From the NCBI GenBank assembly GCA_001275005.1, contig JWZX01002819.1:1-31084 (forward strand): a DNA stretch of 31,084 nucleotides, given 5' to 3'. A program made the position numbers and the translations under genes. This stretch comes from Chrysochromulina tobinii (taxonomy: Eukaryota; Haptophyta; Prymnesiales; Chrysochromulinaceae). The notes beneath the pieces were generated by a model that was given only the letters and a program-made list of their open reading frames with translations, did no database searches and was not told the origin of the DNA. Of the stretch, positions 17,737 to 26,333 are shown piece after piece; position 1 is the stretch's first letter; the number at the start of each line of letters is the position of its first letter.

Positions 17737-18549
17737 GAGCACGAACGCGTGCTTGTTCAACCCGACCTGCGGTGCCTTGTATGCGCCGGTGGCGGCGGCG
17801 GCAGCCGACCGCCCAGCGGCGCCATGGGCGCTGGCGTCGGCACTTCATTCTCTCTCGGAGGCGTCCGCCTGAGGCGGCCGAGAATACTTTCTGTGGGGAG
17901 CGGACGGGTCTCACCTCGACCTGTCCCTCGACCGAGGTGGCGGCGCGGGCCGGCCGCGCACCCTACGGTAGCGGTACATTGTGGTCACTGGTAACGTAGC
18001 GCGGAACGTATATCGCACATATGCTCGGGCGGTATCGTATGTGCGGGTCGCAGGCTCCTGGCCCAGGTGCTGCGCGGTGAAGCGAGAGGCGAAGTTTGAG
18101 ACCTCCAGTTTGACCCTAGGGGGAGTGGTCTACTATTTTTCTGTTTTTAAAATGGGCCCAACGTACCCTACACCTGTTTGGGACAACGTGAATGCAGATC
18201 ACCCTGTGTCATGCCCTGTGTGCGTGGGCGTCAGGCAGACATCACGGGGTAGGGGGTTTCGGGTCGTCCACCTTGTGCGCTCAGGTTCACCGACGGCGCG
18301 TTCCGATATCGGGTCTCGATCCGCGGCGCACACGACCGGGACCGCGCCTCCGCGCCTCTTTCGACCGTGATGCGTGAAGCACGGACGCCGATGTGCGATC
18401 GGTAGCGATAAGCGATTTATGGGCTATCACTATCGTATGGTCCATGTGGTTTAGTTCCACATGCGTGACGCGGAGAACACATAGTTACGCCGGTCACGGC
18501 ACAGCACACGCGTCGCTGCGGTACACTCGGTCAGTGTTGCGTGTAGCGG
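17737..18549. other. Intergenic region, no gene seen
   Basis: About 810 bp between the 3' ends of the convergent AP2 and ADPRM-like genes. The open frames here are short, Gly/Arg-rich and without domains. No tRNA-like fold, promoter or repeat stands out. Confidence 0.5.
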
Positions 18550-20246
18550 TCAGTGCGACACCGAGCCCGCCGTTGCGAAGCGCATCGTCCGTGACGGGAT
18601 GCCCTGCTCACCACATCCGACCAGCTCCAGTCGGTCTGCATAGGCGTCAATGTATCCGAAGCAGTTCTCAAAGTTGAGGGGTGACTGGAGAGTCACGTGG
18701 TGGATGCCGCCCTCGTCGATCGCGTAGCCGCCGCGGTGAAGATGCTGCGTGTGAGCAGAGGCTCGTGTGAGACTCGAGACGAGTCTTGTCATCTGTCTGA
18801 GGCCATCCGTCGCAATCCGTGAGTGTCTGAGAAGCATTCAGTGAGCATCGGACGCTCGTGATTCGCCTTCCAGCGACACGCGGGAGATCTCATCTCAATC
18901 GGCGGCACGCGGGAGATCTAATCTCAATCAGCGACACGCGGGAGACGAGAGCGGCGCGCGCGCGAGAAGAGGCGCGGCTGGCGTTGCCACCTCGTGGCCT
19001 TGGGCACTCGGTGTGTATCTCGGCATGTATCTCGGCGTGGCCTTGGGCACTCACCCCCGCAAGCACCGCCACCACATTGCCACCGCCGTCTCGATGTAGA
19101 ATTTCGAGCGCCGCCTCGCTGTCGTACACGAGCGTTCGAAGCGTCGCCGCCTCAGCGTACCTGCATGCATTGCACAGGATGCGCAGTCAGAGGCGATTCG
19201 AGGCAATCCGAGGCGCTCAAAGGTACTCGAGCATTCGATGCGTCGCCGCCTCAGCACATAGGCACATGGCTCATGACGACAATCCGATCGCCACGTGACT
19301 TAGCTGCGCGCAGCTCCTCGCGCAACCACTGCAGTTGGCCCTCCCCGAGCCCGCCGTTGAATGGCACGAACCGCATGTCCTCGTCGCGCTCCAAACCCGT
19401 GAAGAAGTCACCTTGCGTGACTCCATTCATGATCATCTCGAAGCACTTGGGGTTGTGCTCTGACAGCAACTGGCACGCCTGCCGAAAGCCATCGGAGCTC
19501 TTGTCCTGCTCGATCGAGACGGCGTACGCGTTGAGCATGACGAAGGTCCAGCCTTCGGCTGGTCGCCAGCTGAAGTAAAACTTGTGCGCTGTGCACTCCT
19601 CAGGCGACTGGCGAAGCCTCTCGGCGCTAGCCACGTGCCAATCGCGCCCGTTGGCTGCGCCAGCCTGCGGCTGCTGCAGTCGCTTGACGAGTCCCCTCCA
19701 ATCGAAATTGTAGAGCTCATGATTGCCGATGGCGTGATACATAGGTGCAGAGCACTTGGACAGCGCCTGGACGACTCGCGCGAGAGCCGATTCTGACTGC
19801 GGCTCTGCAAAGTCTAGACCTGCACCATACCCACCAGCATTCTGCCCGTCGATCAGGTCGCCAAGCTGAACGACGAAGTCGACACCGGATCGATTCCAGT
19901 GTTCCGCTGCTGCGTCCGCCTGCGAGAGCGTCCCTCGGTAATGACGTACCTCGGTACCCGCAAAGTTGCTCGCATCGTCGCAGTCACAAAACTGGATGTC
20001 CGCAATCACCCCAAACCGAAACTGCGGACGCTGCACACTTGAGCCGCCGGCGCCGCTTGTGCTCTTCGCCAGCGCTGGATCACTTTGTAAGTGAAGCCCG
20101 AGCCCCGCGCCGAGGAAGGCGAGACGGCTCCTCGTGACTTGCAACAAGCGCGAGCGCATCGCGTCGGCCCTGATCGCGACGATTCTCTCAACAAATGGGC
20201 GGGCTCTTGCGGACTCCTGTGGCAGCCGGTCTCGCTTTCGGCGCAT
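18550..20246 (-). CDS. ADPRM-type metallophosphoesterase (Mn2+-dependent ADP-ribose/CDP-alcohol diphosphatase)
   Basis: Three exons: 20246-19258, 19160-19055 and 18744-18550. Introns: 97 nt (19257-19161, within the codon of CCTAT+G) and 310 nt (19054-18745, phase 0). About 429 residues. All calcineurin-like metal motifs are present in family order: GVIADIQF (D-x-Q, typical of ADPRM), GDLIDGQN, GNHE, VVMSHVP and, only after splicing, G|HLHRGGY. The C-terminal block HHVTLQSPLNF...FGYIDAYADRLELVG also matches the family. Members hydrolyse ADP-ribose, IDP-ribose and CDP-alcohols to nucleoside monophosphates. A 75-residue basic and hydrophobic N-terminal extension could be a targeting sequence. 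The ATG at 20246 is chosen over 20348 because TACCGGTA (20287-20294) lies just upstream; 20159 is an alternative. Confidence 0.88.
18873..18946. repeat. 29-bp tandem repeat, about 2.5 copies, within an intron
   Basis: Units start at 18873, 18902 and 18931 (GCGACACGCGGGAGATCT-like). It lies in the second intron of the ADPRM-like gene, which also carries a duplicated GGCCTTGGGCACTC word near its donor (about 19003 and 19040). Confidence 0.8.
19161..19257 (-). repeat. 97-nt intron starting with a copy of the next exon
   Basis: The first ~33 nt of the intron (from 19257) match the first ~35 nt of exon 2 (from 19160): the shared core is GCTGAGGCGGCGACGC, then TCGAA, GCTCG and GTAC with single changes, about 30 of 33 aligned bases. 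The body carries ggattgcc/gactgc words and ends in catgcag. Confidence 0.75.
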
Positions 20247-20286
20247 TTCGCAACTCTCTCCTATAGAACTATAGAAGACAAAGCGG

Positions 20287-20294
20287 TACCGGTA
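20287..20294. promoter_or_regulatory. TACCGGTA palindrome 40 bp upstream of the ADPRM-like start
   Basis: Exact 8-bp palindrome in AT-richer sequence upstream of the ATG at 20246 (-). Same octamer and similar placement as at 9083, 13474 and 15362. Confidence 0.4.
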
Positions 20295-20580
20295 ATTGAG
20301 ACATTCGCGCTCTCGCCCAAATATCCTGAATAAGAACGATCGGTTCAATAACTTCGGGGGCGGTCAGAAGTGTTTAGGTGAATTTGTGAATGTAAAAATG
20401 TGATTGTGTCTGTGTGCTTTCGAAAGAGGGGTATCCTACGAAGAAATCGGGGACACACGGGCACACAGACGAGTACATTTTATCTCACACCATTCAAAAG
20501 ACAAAGCAACCCACATTCTTCTGGGGCTTCTCAATGCATATCACTAACTTGCAAGGGTTCTGAACGAGCTTAGTCAGTGT

Positions 20581-20678
20581 GACTTGACTTGACTTGACTT
20601 CAAGTCAAGTCAAGTCAAGTCAAGTCAAGTCAAGTCAAGTCAAGTCAAGACTTGACTTGACTTGACTTGACTTGACTT
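20581..20678. repeat. GACTT/AAGTC pentanucleotide array with two polarity switches
   Basis: (GACTT)x4 at 20581-20600 changes to (CAAGT)x~10 at 20601-20650 and back to (CTTGA)x~5 at 20651-20678. Each switch creates a perfect inverted repeat, so the array could fold into one or two long hairpins. Confidence 0.9.
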
Positions 20679-20687
20679 AAAGGCCTT

Positions 20688-20699
20688 TTAATTAATTAA
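20688..20699. promoter_or_regulatory. Overlapping TTAATTAA words upstream of the HopJ-family gene
   Basis: TTAATTAA at 20688-20695 and 20692-20699, ending 167 bp before the ATG at 20867. The same word precedes the other predicted plastid-targeted gene (24684-24691). A promoter role is only suggested by this sharing. Confidence 0.3.
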
Positions 20700-20866
20700 C
20701 TTCTTGGCCACGACGCACCTTGTTCGCACGTGTGTGCGCAGCGCCGGCGTTCTCCGTCGTCGCTCAAGGCGAGTGGGACGAATCCTGCCATGTCTTCGGT
20801 CTTCCAAATATGCCTGCTGACTTCGTGCCATACGTGTGCTTGCCAGGGTCACACACACAACATTCA

Positions 20867-21458
20867 ATGCGCTTCCTCCTATTTCTCGCCGTTGTGGGCC
20901 TTTCACAGGCTTTCGTGGTGCTGCTCTCATCTCGGGCATCCTCGGCTGCTCGTGTGCACTCTGTACGCTGCGCAGAAACAGCTGATGCCTTCGACTTTAT
21001 GAAAACCTTGACAAGCGCGCCGGAGACGATCGAATTTGAGCAGACCATGGCCGCTATCGAAAAACAGTACTTGTACACTCCGAAAGCGTTTTCATGCGGC
21101 AAGGTTGCGAGCCCCGCGGACAAAAACCAGGGATCCGCCAAGCTCTTCAGCTTTGCGAAGCTGAACAAGCTTTCGAAGGATACCACGCTTCAATGCTTTG
21201 GCCGCTACTATCGCGAGGACGTCCTGAAGAATCCGAGGTGAGCCATTGATCTGCGACGCATGTTGCCCTGCACACCCATGCACCTCGTCGCCCATCAGCA
21301 TGCACCTCGTCGCCCATCAGCATGCGGTCCACTGCGCTCAGCTGTCGACTCCCGATCTTGGCCACAGTGGTGCTGATCACGGCAACATTCGCAACTTCAT
21401 GGAGTTTGGCTGGGATGGGGTCTCCTTCCCCGACGGCTTGGCCTTGAAGGAAAAGTAA
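20867..21458 (+). CDS. HopJ-family protein with a predicted plastid presequence
   Basis: Two exons: 20867-21237 and 21368-21458. Splicing of the 130-nt intron rebuilds AAT CCG AG|T GGT GCT. Product 153 residues. The start MRFLLFLAVVGLSQA|F is a signal peptide with Phe just after the likely cleavage site, followed by basic and Ser-rich residues: the ASAFAP-like bipartite signal of complex red plastids. The rest matches the HopJ (type III effector J) family: PETIEFEQTMAAIEKQYLYTP-like opening, NQGSAKLFSFAKLNKLS, FGRYYREDVL and, from exon 2, DHGNIRNFMEFGWDGV. The family is widespread in bacteria and algae; its biochemical role is not established and the name does not imply virulence here. The upstream in-frame ATG at 20720 is rejected because it would bury the signal peptide. 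Confidence 0.85.
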
Positions 21459-21862
21459 AGCCGTGGTAGTCAGGGAGCGTTGCTGTCATTGGGGGGCTCG
21501 CGGCTGTGTGGCGGTTGGTTAGATCGCAGGTGGACCGGTGGCACGCTGAGAACAAGACTGTCGAAGACCAGAATCTACGTATCGTACACACACGTTTGCC
21601 GACCGGTCAGAACGTGATGAATACCTAACGGAGCTAAGCCCTAAACTTTCCTAAACTGAGGTGAATACTCGTGCCTGGTACGGTACGTGCGACACTCGAC
21701 GTCCCGGACCGCGTGCCATCTGCCGTGCGCGCCGCGAATCTCGCCCAGCGCCCTTAGATGATAGAGATCTCGCCGGGATCACCCGAGATCAGAGATCTCG
21801 CCGGGATCACCCGAGATCAGAGATCTCGCCGGGTAGGATCACCCGACCTCTAGGAAACCAGC
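21459..21862. other. Intergenic region with a 28-bp tandem repeat
   Basis: 404 bp between convergent genes. No gene is seen. The distal part carries about three 28-bp units (21763, 21791, 21819), each with AGAGATCTCGCCGGGATCAC. Confidence 0.6.
21763..21846. repeat. 28-bp tandem repeat, 3 copies
   Basis: Units start at 21763, 21791 and 21819; the third has a small insertion (GGGTAGGATC). Each unit holds an AGATCT palindrome. Confidence 0.85.
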
Positions 21863-23254
21863 TCACAACGATGCCGCCTCCTCTGCCTCCCCCATGCTTG
21901 CAGCGCGGGCAGGAGATTGCGCTTGCACGGGCTCATCAGCGGACCAACCCCGAGGTCTGGGCTGGAAGCACTCGCCGCCGACCATGATGTAGTCGTCGGC
22001 GCTCAGGTCGTTGGGCACGTTAAGCTGATCCAACTCGACCCACGTGAACTCGTCTGGCTTGCCCAGACTGCGCGAAGTGAGTTCTGCCGCCAGGCCCTCG
22101 TTGCTCAACTCCTTGCCGGGGCCGCCAACGGGCCGCGCAGGCACGCATTCCCATTTGAAGCCCACGGCACGCCGTTTCTCGTACTCTGCATAGGCGTCAA
22201 ATCGCTGATCGAGGGGCGACTTTGGCATGAGCCGCTTCGCCGCCGCGTCGCGTGCGTGCGCCGCCGCCGCCTCGGCCTCCGACTGGCAGAACCCACTCTT
22301 GTTGCACACGCCTGCAAACATCGTCCTCTCGCGCTCGCGCCGCTGCTTCACGTCGGCGAGCAGCCTGCGCGCCTCGAGGTTCTGGTGCTGCCCCTCGAGC
22401 TTGAGCAGCCTCAGAAGCGTACGCATCGCTTCAGAGGAGTCCCCCGCGCCGTCCCAGGCCTGGGCGAGCCGGTACAGCGCCTTGGGATGGCCGGGCTCAT
22501 CGGCGAGCACCACCTTGGCAGCCTCACGCGCGAGGTACCAATCGGTTCGCTTGAGCGCGCAGGCAGCCACATTCAAATGGAGCGCCACGCGCAGCGCCTT
22601 GGCCTCCGAGCCCCGGAGTATGCTCGCATTCGCCGCGGAACTCGACGTGGCCTCGTCGTCGTTCTCTGCAGCGGCGATCGCTGCCGCCGCCGCCGCCGCT
22701 GCGGCATCGTCAGCCTCATCGGGGAATAGGGCCGCTGTGCCAGAACGCCACAATGCATACATGCCCACGCACGGCAGGGCAGCGGTGAGTATCATCACGC
22801 CCATCACGCGGGCGCTCAGGACCATGGACGCACCGATGAGAGCGGCCATCAGCGCGGCCATCCATGCCCCGGCCAGCGCGGTGATCCCGTAATTGATACA
22901 CTGCGTCTGGCGCGCCTTCTTAACCGAAGCGGCGGCAGCAGCGGCAGCAGCTTCGGCAGCCGCTGCGTCCTTCTTGGACACGGAGGCGATGGCTGCCCCG
23001 TGGCCTAGCAGTTTGACCGCCTCATCGTCGGATGGTGGCAGCTGACCCGAGAGGACTTCGGGGTAGACGGGTCGGACAATTTTCAGGAACCAGATCGCTG
23101 TCAGGTAAGAGTGCAAGGCTGCATCAAAGAGGCCGCTGGAAAAGTAGTCGTTGGCACGCGTCTTTCGCTCCGTCGCCTCCGCAAGCAGCCCGGCACCGTC
23201 GAGCGTGGCGGCCAGCTCGGCTGGCGAGACGTACTTGGTAGGCATGACCGGCAT
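21863..23254 (-). CDS. TPR protein with a membrane hairpin inserted between TPR motifs
   Basis: 463 residues, single exon, ATG at 23254 (a second ATG three codons later is possible). Residues about 31-60 (RANDYFSSGLFDAALHSYLTA) form a first TPR-like helix pair. An Ala-rich stretch and two hydrophobic segments follow (about 123-145 and 148-169). TPR motifs resume at about 218-290 (ALHLNVAACALKRTDWYLAREAAKVVL, HPKALYRLAQAWDGAGDSSEAMRTLLRLLKL). This order resembles the three-TPR block of FKBP-type or co-chaperone proteins, but split by ~150 residues holding the membrane hairpin. The C-terminal ~130 residues are unrecognised apart from KWECVPARPVGG and DDYIMVGGECF. It is likely membrane-anchored and protein-binding; the partner is unknown. 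It diverges from the next gene with 137 bp between ATGs. Confidence 0.7.
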   Translation of the reverse strand: MPVMPTKYVSPAELAATLDGAGLLAEATERKTRANDYFSSGLFDAALHSYLTAIWFLKIVRPVYPEVLSGQLPPSDDEAVKLLGHGAAIASVSKKDAAAAEAAAAAAAASVKKARQTQCINYGITALAGAWMAALMAALIGASMVLSARVMGVMILTAALPCVGMYALWRSGTAALFPDEADDAAAAAAAAAIAAAENDDEATSSSAANASILRGSEAKALRVALHLNVAACALKRTDWYLAREAAKVVLADEPGHPKALYRLAQAWDGAGDSSEAMRTLLRLLKLEGQHQNLEARRLLADVKQRRERERTMFAGVCNKSGFCQSEAEAAAAHARDAAAKRLMPKSPLDQRFDAYAEYEKRRAVGFKWECVPARPVGGPGKELSNEGLAAELTSRSLGKPDEFTWVELDQLNVPNDLSADDYIMVGGECFQPRPRGWSADEPVQAQSPARAASMGEAEEAASL

Positions 23255-23391
23255 CCTTTTACCCCAGGAAAACGCGTGAGGGGCATTTGCCAGGGCTGTG
23301 AACAGTAAATCTTACCGATATCTCGGCCTCGAAGGAAAACTTGGTATACCTCAGATAACCTCGGGAGTTTCGAGTTGAGTTCGAAATCGGG

Positions 23392-24212
23392 ATGGCGGGC
23401 TGGGCCTTCCATGGGACGCGGGGGGGGTCGCTCAGCGAGTTGTACGGCAAGGAAGAGCGGTGGTTCCTCTCCTCCTTGACGCGAAACCAAGCCGTGCAGC
23501 CGGACCATGCAGACTACGGCTCCACGCCCATGAGGATCCCGACGACCCTCCAGTCGTCCTCGTCTCTCCAGTCGTCGCTGGCCAGAATCGAGTCGTTGCC
23601 GGCGCTTCGCATCAGAGAGCAGGAGCGCGATCCAATAAGTGGCCTCATGCCATCTGAGAGTCGTGCCGTGCACGACTGGACTTCGTCGATGCGTGCATCC
23701 CACGGCAGACTCCCCTTGACCAGAAGGGAGCCCTCCGTTGGCGATGTGACCAAGTTTGGCGTCAAAGACGAGTGCACGGGTGCGCAGTCTCCGCCCGCAG
23801 CTCATGCGCGACCCGAGCGAGCGCTGACGGACGTGCTGCCTTGTGCGTCGCAGGCAAAACCATTTACCTGCCGATGGGCGTACGGTACGGTGTGCCCGAG
23901 GCCCTCGGCGTGGAGCGTGCCGAAGCCGTGTTCAGTGCGAATGCGCGGTTGGCCGGCGACTATCGGCGACGTCCCATCACTGCCGACCCGGGTTTGGGGC
24001 AGCTGCAGCTGCACGCGAGCCAGCGCTCGCTGGCGCGGACGCCGAGCGCGGCGGAGCTCGAAGATCTCCTTCGGAAGCGCTCGCGCGCCGCAGGCCTCGG
24101 GGGCAAGCATGCAAAGGTATGCGACGTCGTGCAGAAGAAGTGGAGCGTGCTCTACTCGAGTGGGTCCGCATGCTCGGTGATGGGTCCGCACCGTCTAGGT
24201 GCACCCGCCTGA
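23392..24212 (+). CDS. Unidentified two-exon protein
   Basis: Exons 23392-23779 and 23854-24212 are joined by a 74-nt phase-1 intron (gtgcgcag...gtcgcag) that rebuilds DECTG|KTIYLPMG. About 248 residues. Exon 1 is polar, with RIPTTLQSSSSLQSSLARIESLPALRIREQE and SESRAVHDWTSSM. Exon 2 has GVRYGVPEALGVERAEAVFSA and a predicted helical segment (SAAELEDLLRKRSRAAGLGGKHAK). No domain, TM segment or signal peptide is recognised. Even composition and a clean splice across frames favour a real gene. The final ~35 residues are doubtful, because a gtatgcg donor at 24118 could lead to further exons. The short divergent spacing from the TPR gene (137 bp) suggests a shared promoter region. Confidence 0.5.
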
Positions 24213-24778
24213 GCGGCGGCGGTGGCAAACGCTCGTCACATGAGTGGAAGGATCTCATAGCGAGCCGGACGCCCATTAGTATCGGCCTATCGCTAAGCAG
24301 TCGATGTTGTTTACCTGAAGCCTGCCGGCACGTGTCGCTCGCGGCAGCGTGAAATGCGGTCTTTTCACCACCCGCTGTACGCCAAGTGCCGTCTAGAACG
24401 AGGTTGAACGAGGGGCCTGCTCGGATGGCGGCGGTTTCCGACTGAAATCGGTTACTTTCGATCGACGCTCGCGCGGTCGCTCTCCGTGCCAGCACCGTGC
24501 GATGGTCCATAAGACATAAGTTAAAGAAAGTGGACCCTTCGTAGCTAAAGCCGCCCGCTCCTCGCTTTAGGAGCTCTGATCAGCTCTGTTCCGCTGCTGT
24601 GCACGCGACTCACCCGTGCGATGGGCTCAATCTGCACCCACCTCCGCAAGTTGACACCAAACTTCGAAGAGTTCTAATTGCGCTTAATTAACCTTTTAGA
24701 CCGAAATTTCGCAGTTGAATCTCGGTCAACGGGGATCGAAAAAAACGAATCCTTCGTCACACTTCCCTGCCTCTCCCA
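24213..24778. other. Intergenic region upstream of the plastid carrier-like gene
   Basis: About 565 bp. No gene is seen. AT content rises toward the right end, with TTAATTAA at 24684-24691, 87 bp before the ATG at 24779. Confidence 0.5.
24684..24691. promoter_or_regulatory. TTAATTAA word upstream of the plastid carrier-like gene
   Basis: Same octamer as at 20688-20699 before the other gene whose product carries a signal peptide plus Phe. Position and sharing are the only evidence. Confidence 0.3.
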
Positions 24779-25642
24779 ATGCGCGCATTCGTCCTCGTCG
24801 CTCTCGTCGCGAACAGCGCTGGTTTTGTCGTGCCATCGGCGGCCAGAGCATCCAGGGCGGCCGCCATCACGCCCAAAGCGCGCGTCGCTGCGCCCGAAAT
24901 GGTGGTGGACACCATCATGAGCAAGGCCCTCGCAGGAGCTACTCAGGGTGCCGTGGGTGCAGTCGTTGCCGCGGCACTCTCGGCATTCACGGAGCCGGTT
25001 GTGAACCGCGTGCTCGTGCAGCGCATCTCGGTGGTCGAATCAATGAAGCAGAGCGACATGGCCAAGTCGATCAAGTTCTTCCAGACGACGCTGCCGACCA
25101 ACTTCCTCAAGTTTCCTCTCTTCGAGGCCGTCAACGCTGTCATGCAGGGCATGCCGGGCTCCGGAGCCTACAAGGGGTTCATCACTGGCCTTGTGTTCAC
25201 AACGGCCACCCTCCCGGTGACCAACTACCGCTTCTGCAAGTCCATGAACCGGCCGATAACCAAGGAGTCGCTGTTCACCGCCTACTTTCCGACCGTGATT
25301 CGCGACATTGCGTATGGCATCTCGCGCAACTTCCTGCGCAACTTCCTGTTCGCGAGTTTCCCCGCGCTCGCCGCCACCGCGAACGGCCGCTCGCTCCTGC
25401 TCTTCCCCATCGTCTACGGCGCCTGCGTCCTCTCCTCGCCTGGTAACGAGCTGCGCGGCTACTACCTGCAGCCCAAGGACAAGCGCCTCCCGTTCAAGGA
25501 GTTCTTCAAGCCGGCCAACTACCTTCGCTCCACGCTGGTGGGCGCGTTCATCATGGGCGTCTCGCTCATGATGGGCGGCTTCATCACGCCGCCGGTACAG
25601 GCCGCGTGGCTTCAGATCGCCACGCTGTTTGGTGGTGTTTGA
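24779..25642 (+). CDS. Predicted plastid-targeted carrier-like membrane protein (SLC25-like)
   Basis: 287 residues, single exon. MRAFVLVALVANSAG|FVVPSAARASRAA is a signal peptide followed by Phe and a basic, Ala/Ser-rich transit peptide. The mature part has an alternation of hydrophobic helices and basic loops that recalls the mitochondrial carrier family: FTEPVVNRVLVQRI and TLPVTNYRFCKSM look like degenerate P-x-[DE]-x-x-[KR]-x-R motifs, and FPTVIRDIAYGISRNFL resembles the second-helix RDIPY region. Carriers exchange metabolites across organelle inner membranes; with this presequence the plastid envelope is the likely site. The motifs are degenerate and no substrate can be named. Targeting is better supported than the carrier call. 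Confidence 0.6.
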   Translation: MRAFVLVALVANSAGFVVPSAARASRAAAITPKARVAAPEMVVDTIMSKALAGATQGAVGAVVAAALSAFTEPVVNRVLVQRISVVESMKQSDMAKSIKFFQTTLPTNFLKFPLFEAVNAVMQGMPGSGAYKGFITGLVFTTATLPVTNYRFCKSMNRPITKESLFTAYFPTVIRDIAYGISRNFLRNFLFASFPALAATANGRSLLLFPIVYGACVLSSPGNELRGYYLQPKDKRLPFKEFFKPANYLRSTLVGAFIMGVSLMMGGFITPPVQAAWLQIATLFGGV

Positions 25643-25765
25643 TCGGCTGACCCCCGGCGCGAGCTGCAACGGACTGCTAGCAAACTTTATACGAGGAGGA
25701 CCTTACATGGACCTCTGGTGGGGGCACATCGGAGCTGCTGCATTGTTTGATTGGACACAAAACCC

Positions 25766-25818
25766 GGACGTATTGGCACTACTCGCAAGCGGGACGTATT
25801 GGCACTACTCGCAAGCGG
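25766..25818. repeat. 26-bp tandem duplication
   Basis: Two copies start at 25766 and 25792 (GGACGTATTGGCACTACTCG). Confidence 0.85.
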
Positions 25819-26141
25819 GTTGTGTGCCACGGGACGGGACCATAGTATTACTACTGTACGAATAGAGAATACCTCATCGGACTGTGACATCCCGTTCAGT
25901 TTCGCCACACCACATGTCTGATGTGCGCATTTCGTTTTTTCGACCTTCGGGTTACTCGGCCCGCGCCCATGCCCGCGCCCGGCCGGATCGGCGTCCGGTA
26001 AGATGTCACGTCACAATTTTATACGCAATTTACGATAGTCACGCGCCGGACCCCGACGCTCTCGGTCTCGCCCCGCGGCCGCGCCTCGACGTGACGCTGA
26101 GATGGCTTAGAACAGGGCCGAGCCTCCGATGAGCGAGCGCG

Positions 26142-26190
26142 ATGTACGACATGTACGACATGTACGACGTGTACGACGTGTACGACGTAC
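26142..26190. repeat. 9-bp tandem array, about 5 copies
   Basis: ATGTACGAC/GTGTACGAC units. The embedded GTAC makes each unit partly self-complementary. Confidence 0.85.
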
Positions 26191-26218
26191 TCACATCGGG
26201 CACGACACTGACTGAGAG

Positions 26219-26302
26219 GAATCCAGTAGACGGAGAGTAATCCAGTGGACGGAGAGGATTCCGGTGGACGGAGAGAGCGTCCGTGGATGGAGAGTGCGTC
26301 CA
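26219..26302. repeat. Degenerate ~17-20-bp tandem array
   Basis: Four to five units of the type GAATCCAGTGGACGGAGAG, with drift toward the end nearest the cyclophilin gene. Confidence 0.75.
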
Positions 26303-26333
26303 GCGTCGCCCGCTCACGTTCTCAACACTCGCG

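Larger units (their letters stand above)
20295..20866. other. Divergent intergenic region with a pentanucleotide array
   Basis: About 570 bp between the ADPRM-like gene (-) and the HopJ-family gene (+). It contains the GACTT/AAGTC array (20581-20678), overlapping TTAATTAA words (20688-20699), and otherwise unremarkable AT-richer sequence. Confidence 0.5.
25643..26333. other. Intergenic region with three minisatellites, no gene seen
   Basis: 690 bp between convergent genes. Short open frames lack domains. It contains a 26-bp duplication (25766-25818), a 9-bp TGTACGAC(A/G) array (26142-26190) and a degenerate array with GGACGGAGAG words (26219-26302). Confidence 0.6.

Noticed and set aside
17737..18549. 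tRNA or small RNA gene in the AP2-ADPRM intergenic region
   Set aside because: I looked for a cloverleaf with a GTTCRA-type T-loop and acceptor pairing and found none that I could support by eye.
20581..20678. Pentanucleotide array as a telomere remnant
   Set aside because: The unit GACTT is not a known telomere repeat, polarity flips twice, and genes continue on both sides.
20720..20866. Upstream ATG of the HopJ-family gene at 20720
   Set aside because: It would place 49 residues before a clear signal peptide. The ATG at 20867 puts the signal peptide and Phe motif at the N-terminus.
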